A stretch of DNA of 64,000 nucleotides, taken from the NCBI GenBank assembly GCA_018340805.1, contig JACMZG010000008.1:15353522-15417521 (forward strand), in the 5' to 3' direction. Source of the DNA: Microvelia longipes (Eukaryota > Arthropoda > Insecta > Hemiptera > Veliidae). Both the position numbers and the translations under genes were made by a program. Shown here one piece after another: positions 22,350-33,929 of this stretch; the stretch's first letter is position 1; each line of letters begins with the position of its first letter. A model generated the notes under the pieces. That model saw nothing but the letters and a program-made list of their open reading frames with translations, had not been told where the DNA came from and ran no database searches.

Positions 22350-22985
22350 TTTACTTTCCCTCATTTATACTTTTGGTATATAAGAAAAGTATTGAGTTGG
22401 CAAAAATGTCGAAAACCTGGATGTCCCCGGCATTATCGATCTGAGGTGTTTTTAGACCTCCTGAGCGGTTTTCACTAAGTTGTTTGTCTGTAAGTGTATT
22501 TGTGTGTGTCTGTCTGTTATTATCGTAGCTCTTAGTATATTTATGCTTGAGAGTTGAAACTTTATAAAAAATCAGTCTCTCGCTGCACTTGTGCTATTCG
22601 GGAAATATTTATATTATTAACCCACTAACCTGCCACCATTAACCCGCTATAATGACACAGCCAAAATTTTTAAAAATTATAAAACGCAAAAAAATGATGC
22701 GATCAAATTGAGACTTGGCACGCATAATAATAAGTACACCAAGTTTCGTTTTAATACGAGAAGTATATTTATGGCTTTTGTTGGATTATAAAAGTTAAGT
22801 AGTATTGAGAGTGGTCAGTGTTGTTGGGTGACTTGAAAATGAAACGGATGTATTTACTATCTGATCTGAGGACGAGCGAAGCGAGTCCGAAGTAGGGAGG
22901 ATGAGCGAATTCGATGTGATGAGGAAAATTTCCAAGGTAATTTGGAACTTTTATCGGGACAGTCCCACCATACCCAATTTTTTTA
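22350..22985 (+). mobile_element. 5S-fragment repeat, copy 1
   Basis: The 5' part has the CCTCATTTATAC / GGTATATA palindrome, then AAAGTATTGAG, a GACCTCCTGAG block, a TGTGTCTGTCTGTTATTATC block and GCTCTTAGTATATTTATGCT. At 22789-22842 is a segment like the 3' half of 5S rRNA (AAAGTTAAGTAGTATTGAG, GTGGTCAGTG, TGGGTGACTTG). Next come the hairpin GGACGAGCGAAGCGAGTCC (22870-22888), a GATGAGCGAATTCGATGTGA block and a T7 run at 22978-22984. It has no protein-coding capacity. Confidence 0.85.
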
Positions 22986-23790
22986 ATATTTAATTGGCGA
23001 GGAATAAATAATTTTTGATAATTTTATTAGTAAATTATTTTGATAATAATTTTACTGATAGTTAATTTTTATCGCTCTCATAATAATACATATTTTCAAT
23101 TAGTCTAGCTTCTAAAAGCCATAACTGAACAAATGATAGTTTCTTTTCCTACAGGTTAAGAAAATCGAACTAAGAATGAAACTTAATCGCTCTTTAAAAG
23201 ACATAAAATGCTGTAATAAAACTATCCTAATAATAGAACTTAGATAAAATAAAAGTAATAAAAACTTCTTACAGATGTAAACTGAGTTCCCTGAGAATCC
23301 CTGCTGCTATCTTACGTCGAAATCAAATACTATTACACTTCTGGAATCCAGTGTTCTGGAGTGTCTGTTTTTTGTCTCGATTTTTATATTTAGTTTACGA
23401 ACACAATAAATTTCTTTCTTAGGTTGATTTTGTAAATAAATTTCTATTTTATTTCTTTTGATGATGTACGGTTCGTAAATTATTTGTTAGACTATTTGTT
23501 TAAACCATGTTTTTGTTCATGTTATTTATTTAGTCAAGATATATAATTACATTTCTCCCTCTTTTTACTTTTCCTCACCAATTATATATAAGTGATATAC
23601 TGACTTATAATTTTGTTTCAATGCCACTTAGATTTTTTGTATCGATTGATATCATCGCGTTTACTTCTTTAACGTTTACTTACTCTTACTAGTTGACTGA
23701 TGAGTAACTACTAGCTTATAATCGTGTTTTGTATTCCTTGACTGATTTTATAACTCGATTTTTGCACAAATCTTGAGAAATAAATTTCAG
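22986..23790. other. AT-rich intergenic sequence
   Basis: No gene or repeat is recognised. Confidence 0.5.
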
Positions 23791-23880
23791 GAAGCTAAGG
23801 CTGCAAAGCTGTCGAGGCGCAAATTGTCAAGGAGCGGAAGGAAGGTCTCTGTTTCCTCTTATAATCGTGTAATAGAATGA
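23791..23880 (+). CDS. Possible terminal exon, unknown gene
   Basis: The sequence follows an acceptor-like AATAAATTTCAG and is markedly richer in G+C than its surroundings. It reads 29 codons in phase 0 to a TGA stop. The peptide is strongly basic, with RRKLSRSGRK in its middle and SVSSYNRV near the end. No start codon or upstream partner exon could be identified, and the family is not recognised. The support is composition, acceptor and absence of stops in a short span, so chance is a serious alternative. Confidence 0.25.
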   Translation, partial: EAKAAKLSRRKLSRSGRKVSVSSYNRVIE

Positions 23881-26800
23881 TTAAGCAAATATGAAGTTTA
23901 ATTTTGTATTGTACTGAGCTTACATCCATTTCTCACCTTTATCTATAGCTTTCTTTCAATTTATACCATCTTTCGTTATAATTAACCCTTTAAACCAAAG
24001 GATATTTACGTGTTCAAATATATAATCCTGTAGTTTGAGTTGCTTGCCAAATCTAACCGGTTTCTTGGTAGACATACACCAAATTTGACTTATCTTAAAT
24101 CAGCTAGGTTGTATAATATGAAGGACTAAAAGTGAATGCAGACCTCTCAGCAGACAACAAAGTACCTTTATTATATTATTCCACTTTTAAAGTCATTGGA
24201 CTTCGTGGCATTCAAAATTTACTTTCAAATTTTATAGTTTTTATAAACCTTTTTAGGATAATAAATGATTGGCCGTTTGTCCGAGTTAATGGCATGTAAA
24301 TGGAATTATAATTTTAATCCTTGGCGTTATCAGGTTCTTTTCTTTAAGTTGAATTATTCCCTTTAAGTGTTCTTCAGTATGATTTGTAAACTTTTAGTTT
24401 GGTTGAGCATATTTTTATTTTTGATTTAGGATCTCGTTTTTATTTAGTTTATCTAAATAGTTTGTTCAACTTGTAGTATAAATTCGATTGAGTTATTTCA
24501 TATTTGTAATTTTTTACTTTTTATATTATTTGATACATTTAAATTTGATCATAATTTTCTTGTTGGGTAATTTGACGAACATGTCAGCATTTTTATTCTG
24601 CAATTTTCTTCTTTAGTAAAAATTATTTTATATTTTACCCAATAATATTCAATCACTATTAATGCTTTTTGGATTTTTCCCGTTTTAGTATTTTCAGAAG
24701 GAAAACTTATTTTCTAAAATTATGTTTTCCTAATGAAATAACCTTTATAAACCTTAGGTATTTTGACCGTCTAGTTTTTATATTGATAAAAATATAAACC
24801 TCTATTTGTAAAGTTAAAATGATGGATCATTGACTTCATAAATACCTAATAAAGTACCTAACTGCTCTTAAGTTAAAATAACTTGATATTTTCTCTTATT
24901 ATGACCTAGTAAGTTGTTACTTGTATCTAATAGTTTCACTTAACCAACTTCACAAGTTGTAACTCCGTTAGTTCTTATTATTCTACCCATAAAAATTAAA
25001 TGTAATGTAATTCTTTAGAAAAAAGAAAATACTTATTTTTTTTTGCTATGTCTTTATTGATTTAATTTCAAAAACCCGACGGTAGCTTAACTTGCTTTTA
25101 ATAAAAACTTATAACTAGATTGAAAAATGTTCATCTAGATAGAATAATATAGTGAATTTCTTACTTTTTGTTGCTTAAACTTTTTCATTACATCAAACAT
25201 AAATTAATATTTCCCAGTAACTTGGATAATAAACTTGTTAATATTCGTTTCTTTATATATTTCTTTAATAATATGATTTTAGCTCTTTTATCAAATTCCT
25301 GAAGACATTGTTAATTCTTTATGATTAGGTATATACACTTACACAAGTTCTGTTTACTTTGAGTGCATAAGTGCCTGCAACTATGAGGTGATAATTATGA
25401 AAATGTTTCTGACACTGTTTAAGACTGAGTGCTTTGCAGTCACTTAGACTTAACGTAGAATTAGCTTGTATGTGTAGACATAGCTTATGACTTTATGGAA
25501 GGGGAACGTAAATAATTGTTTCTTGGTCTGAATGGTTTTTAAAAGTTTAAATAATTGTAATAACTCAATTAATAATAAGTATTGTTAATTGCATTTTACA
25601 TTCACGACAACTAGTACGACATTTGACAAAAAGTTACCCAATGGGTGTTGTACCTTTAGATTGACCAAACCTTAGGAATAGATTAGGTACAACCTACAGT
25701 AGTTGACATTGAATTAAGTAATTCAGAAAATACTTGTACACAGTTTTCGAGTGCGTTAAAAATGATACTTGGCAGCTTTAGTTTGTATAAATTTTATTTC
25801 TTCAAATGAATATTAGCAATGTTTTATTATATTTTATATTAAAACTATATTATATTTTATAAACAACTCCCGCCAGAGTGCAATCAGTGGATTGTTTCTC
25901 TTACCTGACTTCTCAAGCCATGAAACAATATTAACTCTAATACTTGTAACAATAATTGTTGTCGTATTACTCAATATAAAATGTCAAAAAAAAAAATATA
26001 TATATTTTAAAAAAATTTATTATATTTTATCGTTTTTTAATTTAAATAGTGGGAGGTAAAAGCAAACATTTTTAAAAAATCTAAACAAATTTTACTCATA
26101 ATTGTAAGCATCGCCAATAAATGTATTTTTTCGCAGATATAACTTATTTTTATTATCAATGAATTAAAAAATTATTACTACACAATTTTACTTTCTAGTG
26201 TTCTTTCTTTGTGTTTGGTGTTCTTACGTCAAAAACAATAAAATTTTGAGAAATGTAGCCTATCATAATTTATTAAATTTTAAGTCAAGATTATAATATG
26301 GCGTATAAATATAATGAAATGCCGAGTATTTATTATTACCATACAGATACATTGGTACAAATATGTCAAATTTTAATTCCATTAACTTTTTTTCCATTTA
26401 CAATTTTTAACGAATAGTTTTTTTTTCAAAATAAACAAAATTGCTTTTTTGTGAGACTGACACACAGATAGACTCCATGATAACGTTATAAAACCACTAA
26501 AAACCTCTCATAACGTTATAAAAGTGTGCATTCATAGACGGTTTAAAAATGTCTCTTCAGTATTTTTAAGTTTAACATAATACTTTTCCCAAATACTGAC
26601 GATAGTATAGGTGAGGGAAAATAATAAATTTCATATTGAGCTAAATTAAGCCGAATAATCTGTTTTTACATACATTTAGCTACAAATTTGCTACAAACAC
26701 ACAAAAACAACTATACAAATACACAACTTAGCATGTTTCTACTTGAATGTTTGTTATTTAAATATTAATATCAGTGCTAGTATAGCTAACTATTAGTTTT

Positions 26801-27343
26801 ATTGCCATCTAGTCCTCCCTAATTATATAACTAAGTAGTATGGTAAGTTGTAATTATTTCTAACCAGAGTGCTAGTCCTACTAATAATTCAAGTAAATAT
26901 ATTGTAATATTTAATTGTAAATTTTGTATATTTACTTTATATTTATTTAATATATTTATATAAGTAAATATATTTCAATATTTAATTGTTAAAAAATTTT
27001 ATCATTATAATATCATTATTTTTTAATAATAAAATCAAAACATTTTTTTATTCCTTTAGGCTTTCTATAGACACTATATTAGCCATATGATTATAGCTAA
27101 TGTATTAATTGTTATAAGAAGTTTTTTATTTTGTGCAATGACCTTTGTTGTTATATAGCTTAACGCAAAATATTTTACCAAAAGTGTTGTGAAGAAAAGA
27201 ATTCGATATTATAGATTTTAGAAATATAAATTTTATTGAAATAAATTTTTTAAATAATTAATGTGATAAAAAAACTACTAGTGACAGTTAAAAGTGGTTG
27301 AATGATTGTTTCATAGAGTAAAATTATAAGAATTGATTATAAC
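23881..27343. other. AT-rich intergenic sequence upstream of the gene
   Basis: Stops are dense on all frames. A short repeated palindrome, ATAACGTTAT, occurs twice near 26480-26520. I see no clear core promoter or transposon ends. Confidence 0.45.
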
Positions 27344-27373
27344 TAACTGGAGCTAAAGGAATTGAACCCAAGA

Positions 27374-27698
27374 ATGGATGGTTGCTGGTCAGGGCGGAGT
27401 TGGAGAGAGCTAGAAGTGAGGGAAACACCTGAAGTCCGTGATCGTGACTACGAATCTTGCGATTCTAGTTCCGATTTCGAGCCGTTTTCATCCGACGAAG
27501 ACTGTTCAGAAGATGAGATGTCTGCTTTAGATTTGTCATTGTTTGAACCAAGATCAAGTTCCGCTGCGTCATCGTGCTGTTCTTGCTGCTTATGTCCATG
27601 CCCTAGGTGTAAACCAACTTGTCCTTATTGTCAGGAATATGAAACCTCATTGCCTCCAATTCTCAGACCCAATATTTTCATCCTAAACTATCCTGAAG
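27374..27698 (+). CDS. Two-exon gene, exon 1: Cys-cluster acidic protein
   Basis: The function is unknown and I do not recognise the family. With exon 2 it makes a 142-residue protein. The first ATG in the open stretch is at 27374, and an in-frame TAA lies 30 bases upstream, so I chose this start. Residues 23-58 are Ser/Asp/Glu-rich (SSDEDCSEDE lies at 39-48), typical of a disordered acidic segment. Residues 68-86 hold ten cysteines in tight spacing (CCSCC, CPCPRC, CPYC), suggesting metal binding or a structural cluster. Residues 93-109 are Pro/Ile/Leu-rich. There is no signal peptide or membrane segment. The exon is clearly richer in G+C and coding-like codons than its AT-rich setting. It ends in a good donor, GAAG|GTAATT, at 27698/27699, interrupting codon 109 after its first base (phase 1). 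A cytosolic or nuclear regulator would fit, but that is inference. Confidence 0.7.
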
Positions 27699-28092
27699 GT
27701 AATTGTTGAATTATTTTAGAATTATAGATACTCGTTACATTAAGGGCGTATATTTTAAAGATTACTCTTATCTTTGAATAAAATTAAGTTTAAGATCTTC
27801 AAATTAGACTATTTGGCTTTCTGACCTAAATAATATTTTCGTTGATTTGAGTAAATACTTGATTTTTTTGTTTCCGTGCAATTAAAAGTAAGCCAAAAAG
27901 TTTAACCTGCTACATGATGTGATTCCCTAATAATAGTTGTGATAGTCTCTCGCTACTAGTAATCATAATTATAAAAAATTATTATTATTAGTTTTAAGAC
28001 GCCTCTTTAAACTTAGATTTGCAACTATATTAATTGAGAGCAACTAGAGAACAGCATCTATAAACAAAGAGCAACTATAAATTAAGGCCCGT

Positions 28093-28230
28093 ATTCAAAG
28101 ACGTTTCCTAACATTTTCCTAACTTTTTCCTAACATTTTCCTAACATTCTCCTAACTTTTTCCTAACATTTTCCTAACTCCTAACATTCTCCTAACATTT
28201 TCCTAACATTCTTCTAACATTCTCCTATCG
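28093..28230. repeat. Subterminal CCTAAC repeats, left arm
   Basis: About a dozen units of CCTAAC followed by ATTTTC, TTTTTC or ATTCTC recur in the left arm. The mirror set (GTTAGGAAAATG / GTTAGGAAAAA) occupies about 29095-29225. Subterminal repeats of this sort are commonly transposase-binding sites. Each unit also contains the arthropod telomere pentamer TTAGG on one strand. Confidence 0.9.
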
Positions 28231-28695
28231 TGTTTTAAAAGTCTTTTAGAGGCTTTGCATGATTTTATTTAGTAAGAACCTAAGGTAGTTAAGTCAAAAA
28301 GTGATACTATTGTAAGTAACGTAATATATCGCAAAATATCAATGTTATTCACTTATTACCTGGATTTACGACACACTTTGTCATAAACAACAATGCGGCC
28401 TTGCTTTGGCGAATGTTAAATATATTAGAAACTTTATTTACATATGTTTTCAGTAAACAGTAGAGTTAATACAAATACAATGTTCAATTATTGTAACAGC
28501 TTTCATAAATAAAGCAGTATCAAGCGTTTCAAGTTTGAACGTGGACCAGGTTGTACGAATCCAAAGGTGTCTAAATGAAGACCTGTTAATCAATGCAACA
28601 CTGTTTTCATTTTGCTAAATCATTTACACAATTTTGTTTTTCGTATTTTGTCATCAAATTCATTTTTGTTTGTGTAAAATGTTTTTGGTATAATA

Positions 28696-28825
28696 ATGGC
28701 TGAATTATTCACACCGGACCAACTGAATTTCCTCTTTGAATTAATAGCCCGCCACAAACAGACCATAGAAAATAAAAAATCTGATTGTGTTAAAAGAATT
28801 TCAGGGTAAACTCCCTAATAGTAAA
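28696..28825 (+). pseudogene. Myb/SANT-like protein remnant of Harbinger
   Basis: The frame opens with ATG and reads LFTPDQLNFLFELIARHKQ and then ENKKSDCV. This matches the start of the Myb/SANT-like DNA-binding domain encoded beside Harbinger transposases (a hydrophobic helix, then the conserved E-N-K-K-[ST]-D motif). After about 34 codons an apparent one-base insertion in an A-run shifts the frame to a stop at 28807. The shifted frame continues as EFQGKLPNSK up to a consensus splice donor (AAA|GTAAGT) at 28825. The rest of the domain and the transposase are missing, so this is a dead fragment inside a MITE. Confidence 0.65.
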
Positions 28826-30834
28826 GTAAGTGGATTAACAGTAACTTATATTATGTAAATTTATGTAGATAGTTATTAATATGACAAAGTGTGTCGTAAA
28901 TCCAGGTAATAAGTTAATAACATAGATATTTTGCGATATATTACGTTATTTACAATGGTATCACTTTTTGACTTAACTACCTTAGGTTCTTACTAAAAAA
29001 AATCATGCGAAGCCTCTAAATGACTTTTAAAACACGGGAACGATCATTTAAATTTCGTGGCTTAAAAACATTTCTTTTACCTAAACCTAAGGTGAGTGTT
29101 AGGAAAATGTTAGGAAAAAGTTAGGTGTTAGGAAAATGTTAGGAAAAAGTTAGGAGAATGTTAGGAAAATGTTAGGAAAAAGTTAGGAAAATGTTAGGAA
29201 AATGTTAGGAAAATGTTAGGAAAACGTCTTTGAATACGGGCCTAAGTTTTTTTCGTATTACTCTGATCTTATTTTTCCTCAACAATTTTAAAGCAAATGT
29301 CGCCAAAGCAAATGTTTAAAATTTTGACCCTAAAACATAGAATTTTTTATAATTTCATGCTCCGTGTATGAAAGGGATATCTAGATCCAGACTAAAAACA
29401 ATTATATTATACTAAACTACTAATTAGAGGTAAAATGTGCCTAGATCTGGAACATATTCCATATCGAAATATTTCGTAATTCCAAAAAAATTGTACAGCC
29501 CGTAAAAATTCAAGTTTTACAATTACAATGATAAATTATAATTCAATTGTAATTAAATGAAAATTTTCTAAAAAGCATTATAGCACAGTTTAAGTTTATC
29601 ATACTTTTTATAATATTTTCTACCAAAGCACAAAATTTTGAATAGTCTTGTTTGTAATTTGTTTCATGGTTTCTCTGATAGATTATTTTGGACTTATTTT
29701 GTCATACTTATTTTAAAAACAATATCTGCTGTACTGTATTATCACTTCGACCATAATTTATGCAGGAGACATACTCGTGTCTTATCTCATTTTTCTTATC
29801 AAATGACCCAGTATTGTTTGCATGAAATACGTTTTACAGTTTTAAGTTCTGAAAAGAAAGTTTTCTTATCAATAAGTTTAAAAGTAGAAATATAATATCC
29901 AAGTTCATTCAACTTATGTTAATAACAATATGTTTTCTAGTTTGGTAGCTAGAAACTGTCAGTGATGACTCAGTTACAGAAAACAATTACTTCTTTAGAA
30001 TTATGACTTCATTTAACAATATTTGTTTTTACCTTTTAGAATTTCCAAAACTTCAATCATCATATTTATAGAAATGGACGTGTAAGCAGTCCTATAATCT
30101 TGTAACTCTGACTTACTACTTTAGCGAGTTTTTTAAAGAAAATTCCGCAAATGTTAGAGATTATAAAGAGACTGTGTACAGTCTCTCAGTCTTTAAAATA
30201 TTTTGCTCGTGCGAAAGATTTCCTCATCCCCATAACTATTCGAAATCACAGTTTTAATCCTATACAGTATAGCAACTTAAAATGTCAAACGATCTTTTAC
30301 AGTAAACTTTAAAGCAGTTTTAGAGTTTAGGTGGTTTGGTAAGATATTAACTATGTATTTGACTAATTATATATAGCTCTACTATAGTTTATCAATTAAT
30401 TCATTAACATTTATTGGTTGCATTTTTCTAACTATTGCAAATATAAAATATTCTAATATTATCAATTATAGTATATTTGAACAATATTTTTATATCATAT
30501 AACTCAATGCAAAATATGTAAAAGAAAAACTTTCCTCGCACCACTTCAAACTCGCTTCGCCCGCCCTCATACATTGAAAATTCCATTATATTTATAGCGA
30601 TCACCCATCTTCCAAATGACTAAGGCAAAATTGTTTAAATCAACGTTAGTCTAATAAAATAAATACTATAATACGACACACGGCTAAAATCAATTGACAG
30701 CCCGCCAAAATCTCTATGCTTTCAACCCTCTTTTTTTTAATTAAAAAATCCCTTCTTTTAATTAACAAAAAATCCCTACTCTGGCAACACTGAAAGTCAG
30801 GTTATGTTTGAATTTTATTATTTGACATCGTATA

Positions 30835-31957
30835 GGTGCATTCACAATACTGCGGTAGCGATGCGTGCGGGCGTTGCGTGCGGTGACAGCTCAAATTCCA
30901 ACCTATGTAATCTTATGGGACGTTCTTAAACAGCTTGTGGTAGCGTTGCGGAAAATGGAAATTTCCGCAAACCTACTAAACCCGCACAAATGATCTAGTG
31001 ATTAGCATTTGATTGATTACAAAACACCTGAAAGGCCTGACGCGGAAGAAACCTTTCTGTTTTCAAAGTTTTGGAATTTTTCTTACCCCCCCCTGTTTTG
31101 TTTGGATTTTGATTCTTGCCGTGCTTAAAGTCGTTTTATTTTTTATTATTTTAATTTGATTTTAATAAAAGAGTTGTTTTTTATCTAAAAAATGAATATT
31201 ATCTTGTTATTAAAACACAATATTTTTTTTTTTAATTTTGTTTGTGCTGTGTCTTTTTAAAGTGTTTAATTTTCCATTTAGTTTTGATTAGTTCAAAGTT
31301 GTTTTTTAATGTTTCTATTCTTAAATCAAATTTATTTCTTAATATCTCGGTGTTCGCCAATTGAATGGTATAGTTTTATTATCTTGATCCGTTTATTTTA
31401 TCTTAATGTAATTGTTCTGAAATGTTATACATTTGTTTTACTGCCTAAATAGTATTTAACAAGTTGATCCCAGAGATGAAATGTTTTTTAAAATACAAGA
31501 CTATTAATTACATTTTATAACAAGTACATTACATTATAATAAACTGAACAAGATAATACTTTGCCGTATTGATCGGGTAGATCAGATAAAAAATATTTAA
31601 ACTTAGACCATATGAAATTTTATGTAAGACAATATAATTTGAACAAGAACTGTCATTTAGTGCGAAAGTTCCCATTATCATCAGACATGATTAAATAAAT
31701 ATTTTAATATAATGAAAAAATTAAAATGAATCTAAAAAGACACAGCTCGTCCAAAACACCTTTTCTTCTTCGTTCTTTTTTAATCTTTGTTTAGATAAAT
31801 ATATTTTTTGTTTCTAAAATTCGGAACAAGAGTGCGCTGCGTTAGCGGCTTTTGCGGCGCGTAGCGTTGGCAATTGTGGAACCACCATTTTCCGCATCGC
31901 AATGACGCTACGCACGCACGCCCGCACGCATCGCTACCGCAGTATTGTGAATGCACC
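30835..31957. mobile_element. TA-flanked TIR element, 1123 bp
   Basis: It begins GGTGCATTCACAATACTGCG and ends with the exact complement. The arms extend about 45 bp through GGTAGCGATGCGTGCGGGCG. A TA lies on each side, consistent with a Tc1/mariner-type target. The interior is AT-rich and holds no recognisable frame. G+C is concentrated in the arms and just inside them (TTGCGGAAAATGG against CCATTTTCCGCA), so it is a MITE. Confidence 0.85.
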
Positions 31958-32323
31958 TATTTTTAAAAAATTATTTATTTACTTTTTAAGTAAGAAATAT
32001 TGTTGTATCTTATAAATTTCCAACTAAGTGTTGCTTAAATTTGTTCGGGAAGTATCAATTAAGTGGAGTTAAAGTTGGTAATTACGTAATGCAATGGATC
32101 ATAATAGTTCTATGATAAAAGTTTGACGACTTAAATAAATCGTCAGCTATAATTACTTTTTTCCAAAACAAACTGCTTTTTTTGTGTCAAGTTTGTATAA
32201 TTTAATGCGTATTGTTTCATATTATAAAAATTATATGACACAATATGCATTCATGACTTAAAAAAGTCAAGACTGTCATCTATTGAAAGACATGGCATTT
32301 TCGAAAAAAATGTTGTCTTTTAG

Positions 32324-32427
32324 GTGACAGACCAGACCATGCGCAGTACTCAAATAGCAAAGAAATACTTGAAGAATACATCAATGCGTTAAATATAAGG
32401 CACTCAGATCATACAACTCTGCAATAA
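32324..32427 (+). CDS. Two-exon gene, exon 2 (terminal)
   Basis: After the acceptor TTGTCTTTTAG the sequence completes codon 109 (Gly) and reads a further 33 codons to TAA at 32425. The frame joins exon 1 with no adjustment. The encoded tail is hydrophilic (DRPDHAQYSNSKE), then a likely amphipathic helix (ILEEYINALNIRH), then SDHTTLQ at the C-terminus. An AATAAA lies at 32493, about 65 bases past the stop. The join is inferred from splice signals and phase alone; a transcript would settle it. The exon is located within the TIR-bounded segment 30671-32684. Confidence 0.55.
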
Positions 32428-32492
32428 TTGGATGAATTGAACAGATTGGAATGAAACGAAACGAACTAAAAAGCTAATATGCACAATGAGGA

Positions 32493-32498
32493 AATAAA
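32493..32498 (+). promoter_or_regulatory. Candidate polyadenylation signal
   Basis: A canonical AATAAA lies about 65 bases past the stop codon of exon 2. In AT-rich DNA the hexamer is common, so position is the only support. Confidence 0.35.
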
Positions 32499-32684
32499 AG
32501 CGACGCGACGTTACAAATGTTTACAACCAGTGTTGCCTTTTTGTGATTTTATTTACGAAAAAGGTATTTTTTTATACAGAGGTTGGCATAAGGTGGAGGG
32601 GGAAGAGGGGGTCGGTCTGGACCATAGATTTTTCCCTCACAGATTTTTGGCGCGCTGTCAATTGATTTTAGCCGTGTGTCGTAT

Positions 32685-33086
32685 TATAAGTATTATTATA
32701 TTATTCCTATTAAGTAATTTTTATTTTTTATGCGTAAACCACACCGTTTTATAATTTATAATTACATAAGGGATTACTAATGTGTTTTAGAAGATTATTA
32801 ATTCTGTTTTATCTAGTTTTACCTATGGTTTAGATATTACATACATGTATACTGTCGCAAACACTATTTGATGCGTAATAGGTTGTATCTGGCGTGTATA
32901 ACATTATGCTCTGTTCCAATCCATTGCATTCGTGACGTATTAACCTAATAAACTGCAACTAATCAATTACACTATTACCTTGTCCAATAGTTTTTGGCTC
33001 TTCCTACATACTGACTGAACCAAAGGTCTTACAACATCTTTTAAATTTAAACCATTAGACATAAGTTAATGAAAGTTAAGTATTTT
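32685..33086. other. AT-rich intergenic sequence
   Basis: Nothing is recognised here. Confidence 0.5.
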
Positions 33087-33929
33087 TACTTTTCCTCATT
33101 TATACCGTAGGTATATAGGAAAGTATTGTGTTTAGAAAATATCTAAATCCGGGATGAAACGGGAATTATCCGTTTCATTCCGAGTTATCCGCCTCCTTAC
33201 TAGTTTTCTCAAAGTTGTCTGTCGTATGTGTTGTGTGTGTGTGTGTGTTGTATATATATAATAAATATATATTATATATATATATATATATTTATAATTA
33301 TATATAATATAATATATATATAGTATATACTATTGTAGCTAGCTTTACTTATGCTAGGAATTGATTTTGTAGATAAATTAATCTACCGCTGTAGTTGTGC
33401 TATTCGAAAAATATTTTTTTATAACGATGAAAAATCAAAAAACGCGGAAAAATATGTGGTCCGATTGAATTTGGCACGCATGTAGCTTTTTATAAGACAA
33501 CTATGTGCCAGTTGATCTCATTATCAGCATTAGTTTATTTTATAGAATGACGTATGTACGTTTTTTAAAAAATTGCAAACAATCAGAGAATGATTCAATT
33601 GAGTTGACATTTAATACAAGTGTATACGTCTACTTAATAAATAGGTGCACGAAGTTTTGTTTCAAAGCGACAAGTATATCCATGATTTTTGTTGGATCAT
33701 AAAAGTTAAGTAGCCTTTAGCGTGGTCAGTGCTGTATGGATGACCGCTGAGAATGAAACGGTTGCGTTTACTATTTGAGACCAGTGAAGCGAGTTCGAAA
33801 AACATGTTAGAGTTAATTTGGCGAATTTATATACTGAGGCGAGAGAACGAGTCCGAAGCAGGGAGAATGAGCGTAGCAAATCCGATGTGACGAGGAAAAG
33901 TTACGAGGTACCCTTTACCCGATTTTTTT
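33087..33929 (+). mobile_element. 5S-fragment repeat, copy 2
   Basis: The order of blocks matches copy 1, including CCTCATTTATACCGTAGGTA, GGAATTATCCGTTTC, a TGTGTG tract expanded into (TG)n and (TA)n at 33230-33330, CTGTAGTTGTGCTATTCG and GATTGAATTTGGCACGCATG. The 5S-like segment is at 33699-33755 (AAAAGTTAAGTAG, GCGTGGTCAGTG, TGGATGACCGCTGAGAAT). Degenerate hairpin cores and GATGTGACGAGGAAAAG follow. It ends at ACCCGATTTTTTT (T7 at 33923-33929). Confidence 0.88.
33243..33330. repeat. (TA)n tract inside 5S-fragment repeat
   Basis: It lies where other copies have only a short TGTGTGTCTGTTATCATCG segment, so the microsatellite grew within the element. Confidence 0.9.

Larger units (their letters stand above)
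28086..29242 (+). mobile_element. Non-autonomous PIF/Harbinger element, 1157 bp
   Basis: Both ends are GGCCCGTATTCAAAGACG and its exact complement. They are flanked by a TAA duplication (28083-28085 and 29243-29245), the 3-bp TWA target that PIF/Harbinger transposases use. The inverted arms are about 300-360 bp long. The outer part of each arm consists of 11-12-bp repeats of CCTAACATTTTC or CCTAACTTTTTC type. The inner part is unique, with TTACCTGGATTTACGACACA matched by its complement. The only coding relic is a short Myb/SANT-like fragment at 28696. It sits in the intron in the host gene's orientation. Confidence 0.9.
27699..32323 (+). other. Intron of the Cys-cluster gene, transposon-filled
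   Basis: It runs from GTAATT to a TTGTCTTTTAG acceptor, about 4.6 kb. It contains a complete Harbinger MITE (28086-29242), the left arm of a second TIR pair (30671), and a third TIR element (30835-31957). The remaining stretches (27720-28080, 29246-30660) are AT-rich with no coding signal. Confidence 0.6.
30671..32684. mobile_element. TIR-bounded segment enclosing exon 2
   Basis: ATACGACACACGGCTAAAAT, TCAATTGACAGC and CGCCAAAA at the left end (30671 on) recur as their complements at the right end (up to 32684). Both ends are flanked by TATA (or the minimal TA). Similarity fades but resumes at GGCAACACTG on both arms. No transposase is visible. A second element (30835-31957) is nested inside. 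The terminal exon of the Cys-cluster gene also lies inside. Two independent fragments in opposite orientation are an alternative to one element. Confidence 0.6.
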
